Below, one piece after another: positions 8,353 through 17,754 of a DNA stretch of 37,204 nucleotides. Source of the DNA: Syntrophobacteraceae bacterium. Lineage in GTDB: Bacteria > Desulfobacterota > Syntrophobacteria > Syntrophobacterales > Syntrophobacteraceae. A program made the translations under genes and the position numbers. Location: positions 1-37,204 of the forward strand of contig JALOOX010000039.1 in NCBI GenBank assembly GCA_025454175.1, given 5' to 3'. The stretch's first letter is position 1; each line of letters opens with the position of its first letter. Under the pieces are notes generated by a model. That model saw nothing but the letters and a program-made list of their open reading frames with translations, ran no database searches and had not been told where the DNA came from.

Positions 8353-9198
8353 CTAATTGCCTGTGACACCCTCGGGAATGACGCTTCCCTTCTTGATGAT
8401 CAGCAATTCCTCGAGGGCACTCAACCTCACCAGGGGCTTCACCTCGATTTTCTGAAAAAGGTCCACGGGATCCTTGAAGATCCCCTGAACGATGCCCAAT
8501 CGAAGTCCCTTGGGGAACAGCCCGTCCTTTCCCGATGTGATGATCAGGTCCCCCACCTGAACGTCAAGGTTGCCCCGGACGTACTTGAGCAGGCAACCGT
8601 TGGCGTCCTTGCCGCCCAGGATGCCTCGAACCCTGTTTCGCTGCACGATGGCGTCCACGGCGCTGCCGGGGTCCGTGATCATGAGAACCCTCGCATAACG
8701 ATCGGAGACATCGAGGATTCGGCCGATCACGCCTTCGTCGTTCACCACGGGCATGTCGGGGCCAATCCCATCCCGAAACCCCTTGTCCACGATGAGGGTC
8801 TGGAACCAGCCCGTCATGTCGTGCACCACCACCTGCGCGGCAACGGCTTCACCCTGGATGGTCGACCTGAAATCGAGAAGCCGCCTCAAGCGAAGATTCT
8901 CGATGTAGGCTTCCTGATACTCGATCAGCTTCTTTTCGAGGCCGGCCACCCGCTGCTGCAGACCCTCATTTTCCTCCCGAACCCTGCGCAGCCAAATGTA
9001 CTCGCTCACCGCATCCTCGATGAGGCCCGACAGGTTGCCGAACGACTTGAGAACAGGCCCCACCGTCTCGATGACGAAACGCTGCAGCAGGTCCATTCGC
9101 TCGGGGGGTCTGAAATTGAGGGAGGAGACATAGAAGAACGCAGCGAGGAAGAGGAATATGAAAAACGCGCCCCTCAGACGACGCAGCCAACCTATCAT
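8353..9198 (-). CDS. mreC: Rod shape-determining protein MreC
   Basis: Periplasmic scaffold of the elongasome, anchored by one N-terminal helix (GAFFIFLFLAAFFYVSSL). A coiled coil (VREENEGLQQRVAGLEKKLIEYQ, about residues 70-95) leads into the beta-barrel domain with the family features FRDGIGPDMPVVNDEGVIGRI and QVGDLIITSGKDGLFPKGL. I choose the ATG at 9198 (281 residues, MIGWLRRL), with GAGG about 10 nt upstream. A TTG eight codons earlier (9222) is the alternative. The gene lies 45 nt after mreB. Confidence 0.94.
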   Translation of the reverse strand: MIGWLRRLRGAFFIFLFLAAFFYVSSLNFRPPERMDLLQRFVIETVGPVLKSFGNLSGLIEDAVSEYIWLRRVREENEGLQQRVAGLEKKLIEYQEAYIENLRLRRLLDFRSTIQGEAVAAQVVVHDMTGWFQTLIVDKGFRDGIGPDMPVVNDEGVIGRILDVSDRYARVLMITDPGSAVDAIVQRNRVRGILGGKDANGCLLKYVRGNLDVQVGDLIITSGKDGLFPKGLRLGIVQGIFKDPVDLFQKIEVKPLVRLSALEELLIIKKGSVIPEGVTGN

Positions 9199-9243
9199 GC
9201 TCTTCGAACCTCTTGATTCCAATCAATCCCGCAAAGAGGCTCC

Positions 9244-10593
<1,350 letters not shown>

Positions 10594-11151
10594 GTGAGGA
10601 CAGGACATGAAAAGGACATTTCAACCGAGCAACGTCAAGCGAAAGCGGACACACGGATTCCTGGAGCGCATGTCAACCCACGCCGGACGCGAGGTCATCA
10701 GGAGGCGCCGGGCCAAGGGTCGCAAGCGCCTCTCCGTTTAAAGACCAGCGGCGCGGAGGCACGGGACATCACCGAGGACCATGGGCAAGGCGACCGCCCC
10801 GGGGGCTGCCGGCTGCGGCGCTCCGAGAGGCTCCGCCAATCAGCGGAATATGACCGGGTGAAGGCGGAAGGGCGGCGACTGCGAACATCGCACTTTGGTG
10901 TCGGCATCGCCGTCAACCACCTCGATCACCATCGACTGGGTCTGGTCGTTCAGAAGAGATACTGGTCCGCCGTGGGTAGAAACCGAATCAAGCGATGCAT
11001 CAGGGAATTCTTCCGTCTGAACAGGCATCGCATCCCGCTTCCGGGCAAGGACCTGGTGGTTATAGCACGGCCCGGCGCACAGGATCTCAATCCGGCGCAA
11101 ATCGCCGAGGAGCTCCTGCCCGTTCTCTTGAAACAGAAAGGCCGATCTTGA
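10594..11151 (+). CDS. rnpA: Ribonuclease P protein component, with a long N-terminal extension if started at the only standard codon
   Basis: The C-terminal 113 or so residues are a clear RnpA, the protein cofactor that helps RNase P RNA cut 5' leaders from tRNA precursors: [30 protein letters not shown], the RNR motif [17 protein letters not shown] and [10 protein letters not shown]. No ATG, GTG or TTG exists in frame near that N terminus. The only such start is the GTG at 10594, giving 185 residues and enclosing rpmH completely in another frame. The start of the conserved domain is a CTG at 10813; an ATC at 10768 is another rare option. A lost base in the CCCCGGGGG run (10797-10805) would connect an ATG at 10781. 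The stop overlaps yidD (TGATG). Confidence 0.85.
   Translation: MRTGHEKDISTEQRQAKADTRIPGAHVNPRRTRGHQEAPGQGSQAPLRLKTSGAEARDITEDHGQGDRPGGCRLRRSERLRQSAEYDRVKAEGRRLRTSHFGVGIAVNHLDHHRLGLVVQKRYWSAVGRNRIKRCIREFFRLNRHRIPLPGKDLVVIARPGAQDLNPAQIAEELLPVLLKQKGRS
10607..10741 (+). CDS. rpmH: 50S ribosomal protein L34
   Basis: A 44-residue basic protein, [18 protein letters not shown] at the start and [13 protein letters not shown] at the end, matching L34 along its whole length. L34 is a small protein of the large ribosomal subunit that binds 23S rRNA. The ribosome binding site GAGGA lies about 7 nt upstream and falls inside the first codons of the possible long rnpA frame. It is too short for many gene finders. 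Gene order rpmH-rnpA-yidD-yidC-jag-mnmE is widely conserved in bacteria. Confidence 0.96.
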   Translation: MKRTFQPSNVKRKRTHGFLERMSTHAGREVIRRRRAKGRKRLSV

Positions 11152-11381
11152 TGCTGCGTTCCTTGATGATCGCATTGATCCAGGGCTACAGGATCCTGTT
11201 ATCTCCTTTTCTGGGCCCTTGCTGCCGTTTCGTCCCCTCTTGCTCCGAGTACGCCCTGGATGCCATTGAGCTCCACGGGCCCCTCAGGGGTGTCACCATG
11301 GCGTTGCGACGAATTCTGCGCTGTCACCCCTTTCATCCCGGAGGCTACGATCCGGTGGTCAAGCCGTCGGAATCACACTGA
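11151..11381 (+). CDS. yidD: Membrane protein insertion efficiency factor YidD
   Basis: A 76-residue protein with the haemolysin-alpha-like YidD signature: [31 protein letters not shown], then [18 protein letters not shown]. It helps YidC insert membrane proteins and is thought to sit at the inner membrane by an amphipathic helix. The ATG at 11151 overlaps the rnpA stop by one base (TGATG). It lies between rnpA and yidC as in most bacteria. Confidence 0.95.
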   Translation: MLRSLMIALIQGYRILLSPFLGPCCRFVPSCSEYALDAIELHGPLRGVTMALRRILRCHPFHPGGYDPVVKPSESH

Positions 11382-11407
11382 TCAATCACCGCATGGAGTG
11401 CGACTGA

Positions 11408-13078
11408 ATGGAAAAGAGGGCTCTTCTGGCTTTCGGCCTGGCCTTGCTCGTCCTTATGTTCTGGGATTATTACTTTGGCCTCTATCATGTTCCCGAACAA
11501 CAGAAGCCCCAGGAGCAGGCTGCACCCACCTCACCTCCGGCCACCGAGACGACGGAGACTCCCGTTCCCAGTCTCCCAGTGGAGCCGCAGACCATGAAGG
11601 CGGCATCTGAAGAGCGCATGGCGCAGGTGGAGAAGCAGTTCGAGAGGTGGACCGTGGAGACCCCTCTGATCCGGGGACAGATTCTCGCACCCGGTGCCCG
11701 CTTCAGCACACTTTCCCTCAAGAATTTTCGAGAGCAGGTGGCCCCCGATTCGGCCCCCATGGAAATGATCTCGTCCCGCGCCAGCCTCTTCCTGCCTGTT
11801 GCCGTGGAGCTCTACAAGTCGGACCTCGGGCTTTCCACCCGGCCTTTCACGAGCAGTTCCCCGGGGTCGGTCGCGCTCAACCCGGGAGACCCGCCCCAGA
11901 CCCTCGTTTTCAGGACGGAGGTGCCGGACCGCGTCGAGTTGACCAAGGCCTTCACCTTCGGTCCCGACAGCTATGTGAAAGACCTGGAGATCCGCCTCCG
12001 CAACATCGGTCCTGAGCGGATTTCGGACCAGTTCGTCGTGAGCTTCTACTTCCAGCCGTACAGCGGGCTGGAAGAGAGCTCGTACAATCCCTCCCAGGTG
12101 GCCGCCTATCAGAAGGGGGAGCTCACCTATCACTCCTTCAGCGACCTCAATAAGAAATTCCTTGGCCTGAAATCCCCATTGGACTGGGTCGGCTACGAGA
12201 ACAATTATTTCACGCAGGCCGTCATCCCGCTGGAGCAGGTCGGCTACGACATCATTGCCCAGGTCGTGGATCCCGAGAAGCAACTGGTGCGGATCGCTTA
12301 CCTGAGCGAGGCGTTTCAGCTGGACCCCAACCAGGAAACCACCCTCAAGATGCGACTTTATATGGGTCCAAAGGAGCTGGAGCAGCTCGCCAAGGCGGGC
12401 CACAACCTCGCCAAGGCCGTTGATTACGGGTGGTTCACGTTCATCGCCAAGCCCCTGCACCACGTGCTGAACTTTTTCTACCGGTATCTGCACAATTATG
12501 GACTGGCCATCATTCTGCTCACGGTGATCATCAAGATCATCTTCTGGCCCCTCACGCAGAAGAGCTTCCAGTCCATGCAGGCCATGAAGAAGCTTCAGCC
12601 CAAGATCGCTCAGCTGAGGGAGAAATACGGAAGCGACAAGGAGAAGCTCAACCAGGAGCTCATGCAGCTCTACCGGACCTACAAGGTCAACCCCCTGGGG
12701 GGATGCCTCCCGATGATTCTTCAGATTCCCGTGTTCTTTGCCCTTTACCGCATGCTCAACGGAGCCGTTGAACTGCGGCACATGCCCTTCATGCTCTGGA
12801 TCGACGACCTCACGGCCCCCGATCGGCTCGACATCGGGTTCAGCATTCCCTACTTGGGAGGTCTGCCCGTCCTGACGATCCTCATGGGGGTCACGATGTT
12901 CATTCAGCAGAAGATGACCCCGTCGACCGGCGATCCCAGGCAGGAGCAGATCATGCTCCTCATGCCTGTGGTTTTCACGGTCATGTTTGTGAATTTTCCG
13001 TCCGGTCTTGTGCTATACTGGTTTGTGAACAATGTGCTGTCCATTGCTCAGCAGTATCTCATCAATCGAAGTGCATAG
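11408..13078 (+). CDS. yidC: Membrane protein insertase YidC
   Basis: A 556-residue inner-membrane insertase of the Gram-negative type. It has an N-terminal helix (residues 5-22), a Pro/Thr-rich linker (about 30-60), a large periplasmic beta-sandwich domain (about 70-340), and the conserved core with five membrane helices starting at NYGLAIILLTVIIKIIFWPL. Core motifs include QKSFQSMQAMKKLQPKIAQLREKYG (cytoplasmic C1 loop), NPLGGCLPMILQIPVFFALYR and the final helix PSGLVLYWFVNNVLSIAQQ. It inserts Fo and respiratory subunits with or without Sec. The length and N-terminal domain support a Gram-negative host. Confidence 0.97.
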   Translation: MEKRALLAFGLALLVLMFWDYYFGLYHVPEQQKPQEQAAPTSPPATETTETPVPSLPVEPQTMKAASEERMAQVEKQFERWTVETPLIRGQILAPGARFSTLSLKNFREQVAPDSAPMEMISSRASLFLPVAVELYKSDLGLSTRPFTSSSPGSVALNPGDPPQTLVFRTEVPDRVELTKAFTFGPDSYVKDLEIRLRNIGPERISDQFVVSFYFQPYSGLEESSYNPSQVAAYQKGELTYHSFSDLNKKFLGLKSPLDWVGYENNYFTQAVIPLEQVGYDIIAQVVDPEKQLVRIAYLSEAFQLDPNQETTLKMRLYMGPKELEQLAKAGHNLAKAVDYGWFTFIAKPLHHVLNFFYRYLHNYGLAIILLTVIIKIIFWPLTQKSFQSMQAMKKLQPKIAQLREKYGSDKEKLNQELMQLYRTYKVNPLGGCLPMILQIPVFFALYRMLNGAVELRHMPFMLWIDDLTAPDRLDIGFSIPYLGGLPVLTILMGVTMFIQQKMTPSTGDPRQEQIMLLMPVVFTVMFVNFPSGLVLYWFVNNVLSIAQQYLINRSA

Positions 13079-13140
13079 ACCTTAGCTCCTCTATGACAAG
13101 CGACGCGACTCAGCCCAAAACGGGAGATTCCGGAGGAGAC

Positions 13141-13827
13141 ATGTCCACCATCGAAATCGAAGAAAAATCCGTCGAAGAAGCCATCGCGGCCGCCTGCGAG
13201 AAGCTCAAGCTGCCCCGGGAGAGCCTCGAGATTGAAATCCTCTCCAAGGGGTCCTCGGGTATTTTCGGAATCGTTGGCGCCAGGAAGGCCAGGATTCGGG
13301 TCACCGCCAAAGTGGCCCCGGTCGAGGCCGCCGCGGACAACGCCAAGACCGTGTTGACCGAAATCCTCAGGCATATCGAGCTGCCGACGGTCGTCGAATC
13401 CGAAGTGCGAGACGATCACGTCTACCTGAACATCATCAGCAACGGCTCCGGCCTGCTCATCGGGAAGCGCGGCAAGACACTCAACTCCCTCCAGTATCTC
13501 GTCAACCGAATCGTGCAGCGCGATGTAGCCGAATCGGTTTCCGTTGTCGTGGACACCGAAAACTACCGTTCCAAACGCGAATCCAGTCTTGCCGAGCTGG
13601 CCCAGGAGCTGGGAGACAAGGTCAAGAAATCCCACCGTCCCGTAACCACCGGCCCCATGAACGCTCAGGACCGCCGCATCATCCACCTCACGCTGAAGGA
13701 AGACCACGACGTGCGGACCAAGAGCAAGGGGGAGGGAAACCTGCGGCGCGTCGTGATCTACCCCGTAAAGCGGGGGAAACGCTCCGCCAGGGAGACGGAA
13801 TCCAACCCCGACGGCGAGAAGGAATAG
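13141..13827 (+). CDS. jag: Jag/KhpB-type RNA-binding protein
   Basis: A protein with a Jag N-terminal domain (SVEEAIAAACEKLKLPRESLEIEILSKGSSGIFGIVG), a KH-like domain (NGSGLLIGKRGKTLNSLQYLVNRIV) and a C-terminal R3H domain (RRIIHLTLKEDHDVRTKSKGEG). I choose the ATG at 13141 (228 residues) because GGAGGAG lies 4-6 nt upstream. An in-frame ATG at 13093 lacks a ribosome binding site. It is thought to bind RNA and act with cell-elongation control; its position between yidC and mnmE is the usual one. Confidence 0.93.
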   Translation: MSTIEIEEKSVEEAIAAACEKLKLPRESLEIEILSKGSSGIFGIVGARKARIRVTAKVAPVEAAADNAKTVLTEILRHIELPTVVESEVRDDHVYLNIISNGSGLLIGKRGKTLNSLQYLVNRIVQRDVAESVSVVVDTENYRSKRESSLAELAQELGDKVKKSHRPVTTGPMNAQDRRIIHLTLKEDHDVRTKSKGEGNLRRVVIYPVKRGKRSARETESNPDGEKE

Positions 13828-13844
13828 CTCGATTCGCCTCATCG

Positions 13845-15257
13845 ATGGACCTTTTCTCATCTCATGACGACACGATCTGCGCCGTGGCCACTCCCATCGG
13901 GGAGGGAGGCATCGGCATCGTTCGGATCAGCGGCCCTGGCTCGCTCGAAATCCTGAGGAAGGTTCTCAGGCCCCTTCCCAGCCCCGAAGTCCTCCAATCC
14001 CATCGGCTTTACCACGGGTGGATCATGGACCCAGCAACGGGGGAGCGCGTGGACGAGGTGCTTGCATGCTGGATGGGCGCACCCCGGAGCTACACGCGGG
14101 AAGACGTGGTCGAGATCAACTCCCACAGCGGGTTCGGAGTCCTGGATCGCCTGCTTCGGCTGGTGCTCTCCTGCGGAGCCAGGCTGGCCGAACCTGGAGA
14201 GTTCACCCGGCGGGCCTTCATGAACGGCCGCATCGACCTCTCCCAGGCCGAGGCGGTGATCGAGGTCATCCGGTCGCGGTCGGAGGAGAGCCTACGCCTG
14301 GCCGGACGGCAGCTTGGCGGAGGGGTGCGCAGCCTCGTCGAATCGTGGAGAGAGAAGCTTCTCTTCTGCCAGGCACGGATCGAGGCTTACATCGATTTTT
14401 CCGAAGACCTGGAGGATTCTGAATCTTCCGAATCCCGTGAGATTCTCGAAGACCTCCAAACGGAGGTCCTCAGGCCCATGGCGGAGCTCCGGAACCGATA
14501 TGACGAGGGCAGGGTGCTCCGGGAGGGGCTCACCCTGGTTCTCGCCGGCAAGCCCAACGTCGGGAAATCATCGCTTCTCAACGCCCTCGTGGGGAGAGAG
14601 CGGGCCATCGTGACCCCTCACCCCGGGACAACACGGGATGTCATCGAGGACTCCTTCCTGCTCGGTGGCGTGACGGTCCGTCTCCTGGACACCGCCGGTC
14701 TTCGGCCTCGGGGCGATGCCATCGAAGCTCTCGGCATGGCCAAAACCCGCGAATCCGTCGCCGAAGCCGACGCGGTCCTCTGGATGCTGGACCCTAGCCG
14801 GCCCCTGGATGAAGCCGATGACGCGGTCCATGAATCCCTTGCCGGGCGAAGGCTGTTCCTGGTGCTGAACAAGGCCGATCTCCCGGGGCGCTACACGGTG
14901 GAGGACGTCAGACGGCGCTATGCGGTGGGATGCTCCGTTTCTTCCCTGAGCCTTTCGGTGCTGCGCCACCCCGACATCGACCTTCTTCGGGCCTGCCTCA
15001 AGACTGCCTTTCTCGATCGCCCCCTTGGGGACTCCGCTTCGGGAGGGGTGATCCCCAACCTCCGACAGAAGGAATGTCTGGACCGGGCTGTCGAGCACCT
15101 CGCCAAAGCGCTTGCACTTCTCGATGCCGGTGGATTTGGAGAGCTCGTCAGCTTTGAGCTGGGCCATGCCCGGCAGGCGCTGGAGCTCATCCTCGGGATC
15201 GAGCACGATGACGCACTGCTCGATCGGGTTTTCGGCGAGTTTTGCGTCGGGAAGTGA
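13845..15257 (+). CDS. mnmE: tRNA-modification GTPase MnmE
   Basis: With MnmG it makes the 5-(carboxymethyl)aminomethyl group on U34 of several tRNAs. The 470 residues have the N-terminal tetrahydrofolate-binding domain (DTICAVATPIGEGGIGIVRISGPG), the helical domain, a Ras-like G domain (GKPNVGKSSLLNAL around residue 235, PGTTRDVIED, DTAGLR, NKADL), and end with the catalytic FCVGK motif. The G domain reads intact. It overlaps rsmG by 1-3 nt. The partner mnmG is not in the window. Confidence 0.97.
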   Translation: MDLFSSHDDTICAVATPIGEGGIGIVRISGPGSLEILRKVLRPLPSPEVLQSHRLYHGWIMDPATGERVDEVLACWMGAPRSYTREDVVEINSHSGFGVLDRLLRLVLSCGARLAEPGEFTRRAFMNGRIDLSQAEAVIEVIRSRSEESLRLAGRQLGGGVRSLVESWREKLLFCQARIEAYIDFSEDLEDSESSESREILEDLQTEVLRPMAELRNRYDEGRVLREGLTLVLAGKPNVGKSSLLNALVGRERAIVTPHPGTTRDVIEDSFLLGGVTVRLLDTAGLRPRGDAIEALGMAKTRESVAEADAVLWMLDPSRPLDEADDAVHESLAGRRLFLVLNKADLPGRYTVEDVRRRYAVGCSVSSLSLSVLRHPDIDLLRACLKTAFLDRPLGDSASGGVIPNLRQKECLDRAVEHLAKALALLDAGGFGELVSFELGHARQALELILGIEHDDALLDRVFGEFCVGK

Positions 15258-15991
15258 TGTCCGAGATGGGAAGCACGATCAAGCCCCGAGCACAGAGGGA
15301 GCTGGTCCAGGCCGAATTCATGCGGCAGCTTTTGGTCCTGAGCCGCGAGGCGGGGCTGGAGCTCTCGGTCCGCCAGTGCCAGCTCATCCATGAGCATGTC
15401 GCTTTGATGCTGGAATGGAACCGCACCATCAACCTGACCCGGATCACTCAGCCCGAGGACATCCTGGCACGCCATATCCTCGATTCGATGATCCCCGCCC
15501 AGTGGCTTCCACGGCAAGGCAGAATGCTGGATGTGGGAAGCGGCGCGGGGTTTCCCGGAGTGGTCCTGAAAGTCCTCCTGCCCCAGGTCCACATGACCCT
15601 GGTGGAGTCCAATCGCAAGAAAATCAGCTTTCTCAAGGTGCTCCAGTCCCGCATGGACCTCCCGGGACTGGATGTTCTGGCGTCGCGATGGGAGGAGATT
15701 GCATTGGATGTGCGCCAGGGATTGACACCCCGCTGGGATGTCATCACCATGCGGGCCGTGCGACTTGGAGCCCAGCACCTCCATCACCTGGCCGGTCGGT
15801 TTCTCAATGCGGGCGGATGGTTTGCGTTCTGGGCCGGATCCCATGGACCGGCCGCGGCGAGGGAGCTTGAAGCGGAAGCGGGCAGTGCGGCCCTCGCTCT
15901 CGAGAGCTGTCTGCCGTACCGCGTCCCCGGGCTGGACCGGACCCGCTATCTCCTGCTCTGGAAGCGTGAAGGGGCCGTGACCCTGGATTGA
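15257..15991 (+). CDS. rsmG: 16S rRNA (guanine-N7) methyltransferase RsmG
   Basis: SAM-dependent enzyme that methylates G527 of 16S rRNA (E. coli numbering). Motif I LDVGSGAGFPGVVLKVLLP is near residue 95 and is followed by VESNRKKISFLKVL. The substrate region YLELLLEWNRxxNLT is present as HVALMLEWNRTINLTRI. I use the ATG at 15257, which overlaps the mnmE stop as TGATG and gives 244 residues. An ATG three codons later is possible. Fusion of mnmE and rsmG into one transcription unit is common. Confidence 0.94.
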   Translation: MSEMGSTIKPRAQRELVQAEFMRQLLVLSREAGLELSVRQCQLIHEHVALMLEWNRTINLTRITQPEDILARHILDSMIPAQWLPRQGRMLDVGSGAGFPGVVLKVLLPQVHMTLVESNRKKISFLKVLQSRMDLPGLDVLASRWEEIALDVRQGLTPRWDVITMRAVRLGAQHLHHLAGRFLNAGGWFAFWAGSHGPAAARELEAEAGSAALALESCLPYRVPGLDRTRYLLLWKREGAVTLD

Positions 15992-16006
15992 CGGCGGCGG
16001 GTGCGA

Positions 16007-16035
16007 GCCAATGAGCTGATTTCCATTACATTGGC
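16007..16035. terminator. Hairpin between the convergent rsmG and pncB ends
   Basis: GCCAATG (16007-16013) pairs with CATTGGC (16029-16035) across a 15-nt loop, and overlaps the pncB stop codon. It could serve both converging transcripts, but no strong T-run follows, so the call is tentative. Confidence 0.3.
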
Positions 16036-17417
16036 GGAAGGTTTGAGCCGGTCTCCCCCACCTCCTCCCGTTTGACTTTCAGGGAGGTCTCCTCTTCGAG
16101 GTCCTGGAGCAGCCGACTGACCCGAACAGGATGGAATCGGGGATTGCCAAGGTCCTTGCACTCCTCGGGCAGTCGCCGAAAGTCGTCCTCCAAACGGGCG
16201 CGAATGGATTCGAGGGAATCCTCGGGTCTCACCCTTTCACCCCTGGCCACCACCTCCTCGAGAAGTCCCTCGCAGCCTGGCCCTTCCTCATCCGCCAGGC
16301 AGAGCCAGTCCTCCATCATCATCCCGCTTGCATCATACGCGCGGTAGATCTGTTTGCGCCCCACCCAGGTGCGCTTGCCGCTGCTGAGCTTGAGAACGGG
16401 CCGGGTCTCGTATTCCACGAGCTTGTAGGCGATGTCGAAATAGGGGGCGTCCGCCGAGACCCCCATGTGCGTCCCCACGGCAAACGCATCGATGGCCGAG
16501 CCGGCCTCCCTCAAATCCCGGATCCTGAATTCATCGAGGCTTCCACTGGCCAGGATCCGCACCTGCCCGAGCCCGGCTTCGTCCAGGATTTGCCTCACTT
16601 CCCGGCTCAGGGTCGCCAGGTCTCCACTGTCCAGCCTCACTCCCCGAAGCGTTTTACCCTGGGCATCCAGCTCCCGGGCCAACCGGACCGCCTTGCGGGC
16701 GCCGTTCAGGGTGTCGTAGGTGTCTATGAGCAGAACGGTGCTGTCGGGGAAGGCTCGGGCGAAAGCCCTGAAGGCATCCATTTCATGCTCGAAGCTCGTG
16801 ATGTAGGAGTGGGCCATGGTGCCGAAGATGGGGATGCCGTAGATCTTGCCGGCCAGCACATTGCTCGTTCCGGTGAAGCCGGCCAGGTAGCTGGCCCGGG
16901 CCGCCTTGAGTCCCGCGTCCACCCCGTGGGTGCGCCTCAGGGAGAAATCGATCAGACCGAGACCCTGGGCGGCGTGGACGCAGCGAGCGGCCTTGCTGGC
17001 GATGAGGGTCTCGAGCTGCAGCACATTGATGACGAGGGTTTCGATGACCTGGGACTCGATGATGGGCGCCGTCACTTCGAGGAGGGGCTCGTCGGCGAAG
17101 AATAGCCTTCCCTCGGGGAGGGCCCGGATGGAGCCGGTAAACCTGAGGTTCCGGAGGTGGTCCAGGAAAACGGGTGAGAACTTGCCCGTGGAGGCAAGAA
17201 ACCGGAGGGAGTCTTCCTGAAAGCGGAACCGGGTGACAAGGTCGATGAAATGCTCAAGGCCGGCTGCAACGAAATAGGACCGCCCGGGAGGGTATTTCCG
17301 AATGAAGAGACTGAAAGTCGCCTCTCCCGACATCCCCTCGTTAAGGTAGGAGGCCGCCATGGTGAGCTCGTAGAGGTCCGTGACGAGCTCGGGAGCGAAC
17401 TGACTCCATGGATTCAT
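16026..17417 (-). CDS. pncB: Nicotinate phosphoribosyltransferase
   Basis: Converts nicotinate and PRPP to nicotinate mononucleotide in NAD salvage, using ATP. The 463-residue product opens with the conserved LVTDLYELTMAASY and has FSLFIRKYPPGRSYFVAAGLEHF, the SLRRTHGVDAGLKAARASYLAGFTGTSNVLAG core, GTMAHSYITSF with the catalytic His region, and VRLDSGDLATLSREVR. A GGAGA ribosome binding site lies about 7 nt upstream. It follows the selenoprotein candidate and the nicotinamidase-like gene on the same strand, making a salvage group from nicotinamide to NaMN. Confidence 0.95.
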   Translation of the reverse strand: MNPWSQFAPELVTDLYELTMAASYLNEGMSGEATFSLFIRKYPPGRSYFVAAGLEHFIDLVTRFRFQEDSLRFLASTGKFSPVFLDHLRNLRFTGSIRALPEGRLFFADEPLLEVTAPIIESQVIETLVINVLQLETLIASKAARCVHAAQGLGLIDFSLRRTHGVDAGLKAARASYLAGFTGTSNVLAGKIYGIPIFGTMAHSYITSFEHEMDAFRAFARAFPDSTVLLIDTYDTLNGARKAVRLARELDAQGKTLRGVRLDSGDLATLSREVRQILDEAGLGQVRILASGSLDEFRIRDLREAGSAIDAFAVGTHMGVSADAPYFDIAYKLVEYETRPVLKLSSGKRTWVGRKQIYRAYDASGMMMEDWLCLADEEGPGCEGLLEEVVARGERVRPEDSLESIRARLEDDFRRLPEECKDLGNPRFHPVRVSRLLQDLEEETSLKVKREEVGETGSNLPPM

Positions 17418-17502
17418 CGCGTTTCTCCGAGGTCCAAACCAAGAGGTTCACCGTCTTCCGGCCCGCACGAATCCCAAGGCCCATTCGACGCGCTCTCGGA
17501 CA

Positions 17503-17754
17503 TTACCTTTCGTTCAAAACATCATCCACCACCCGGCGGACGTCCGGCAGACATCAGCGCCCACTGGGATTCTTCCTGGCGCAATCGCATCCGCCGGTCC
17601 GCTTTTCGCGCACTATCTTGTCGAGGAGGGTCGAGAAGCCGTTCTGCCTGCAGTCCACCTCAATCCGCTTCTTCGTATAGCCGAAGCAGAAGCAGACCAG
17701 GTCAGCGTCGACGAAAGCCTTCCCGTCCAGGTCAAACGGGCGCCGCATGCTCAT
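17503..17754 (-). CDS. Candidate selenoprotein: small CopZ-N/BFD-like [2Fe-2S] protein with in-frame UGA at codon 67
   Basis: The frame from ATG 17754 gives 66 residues, then TGA at 17556-17554, then 16 more codons (CLPDVRRVVDDVLNER) and TAA at 17505-17503. The domain carries VCFCFGYTKKRIE (Cys pair near residues 21-23), a helix, GGCDCARKNPSGR, and then the UGA. In relatives I recall (N-terminal domain of CopZ-like iron-sulfur metallochaperones and stand-alone small proteins) this point reads NPxGRCCLGDV, so UGA replaces the first Cys of the CC pair and the sequence after it still matches. A fitting SECIS-like hairpin follows. The start overlaps the upstream gene by 23 nt. If UGA is a stop, the product is a 66-residue protein lacking two Cys. 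Exact function is unknown; redox or metal handling is likely. Confidence 0.75.
17523..17542 (-). promoter_or_regulatory. SECIS-like hairpin just downstream of the in-frame UGA
   Basis: On the minus-strand RNA, CGUCCGCC pairs with GGUGGAUG in 8 continuous pairs (two of them G-U) around a GGGU tetraloop. The loop occupies nt 20-23 after the UGA. Bacterial SECIS elements have a short stem with the apical loop about 16-37 nt after UGA and a G in the first loop positions, which this matches. The hairpin lies within coding sequence, so its stem is compatible with the encoded residues. Confidence 0.6.

Noticed and set aside
11531..12781. 416-codon minus-strand frame opposite yidC
   Set aside because: Pure antisense shadow of a well-supported gene in GC-rich DNA.
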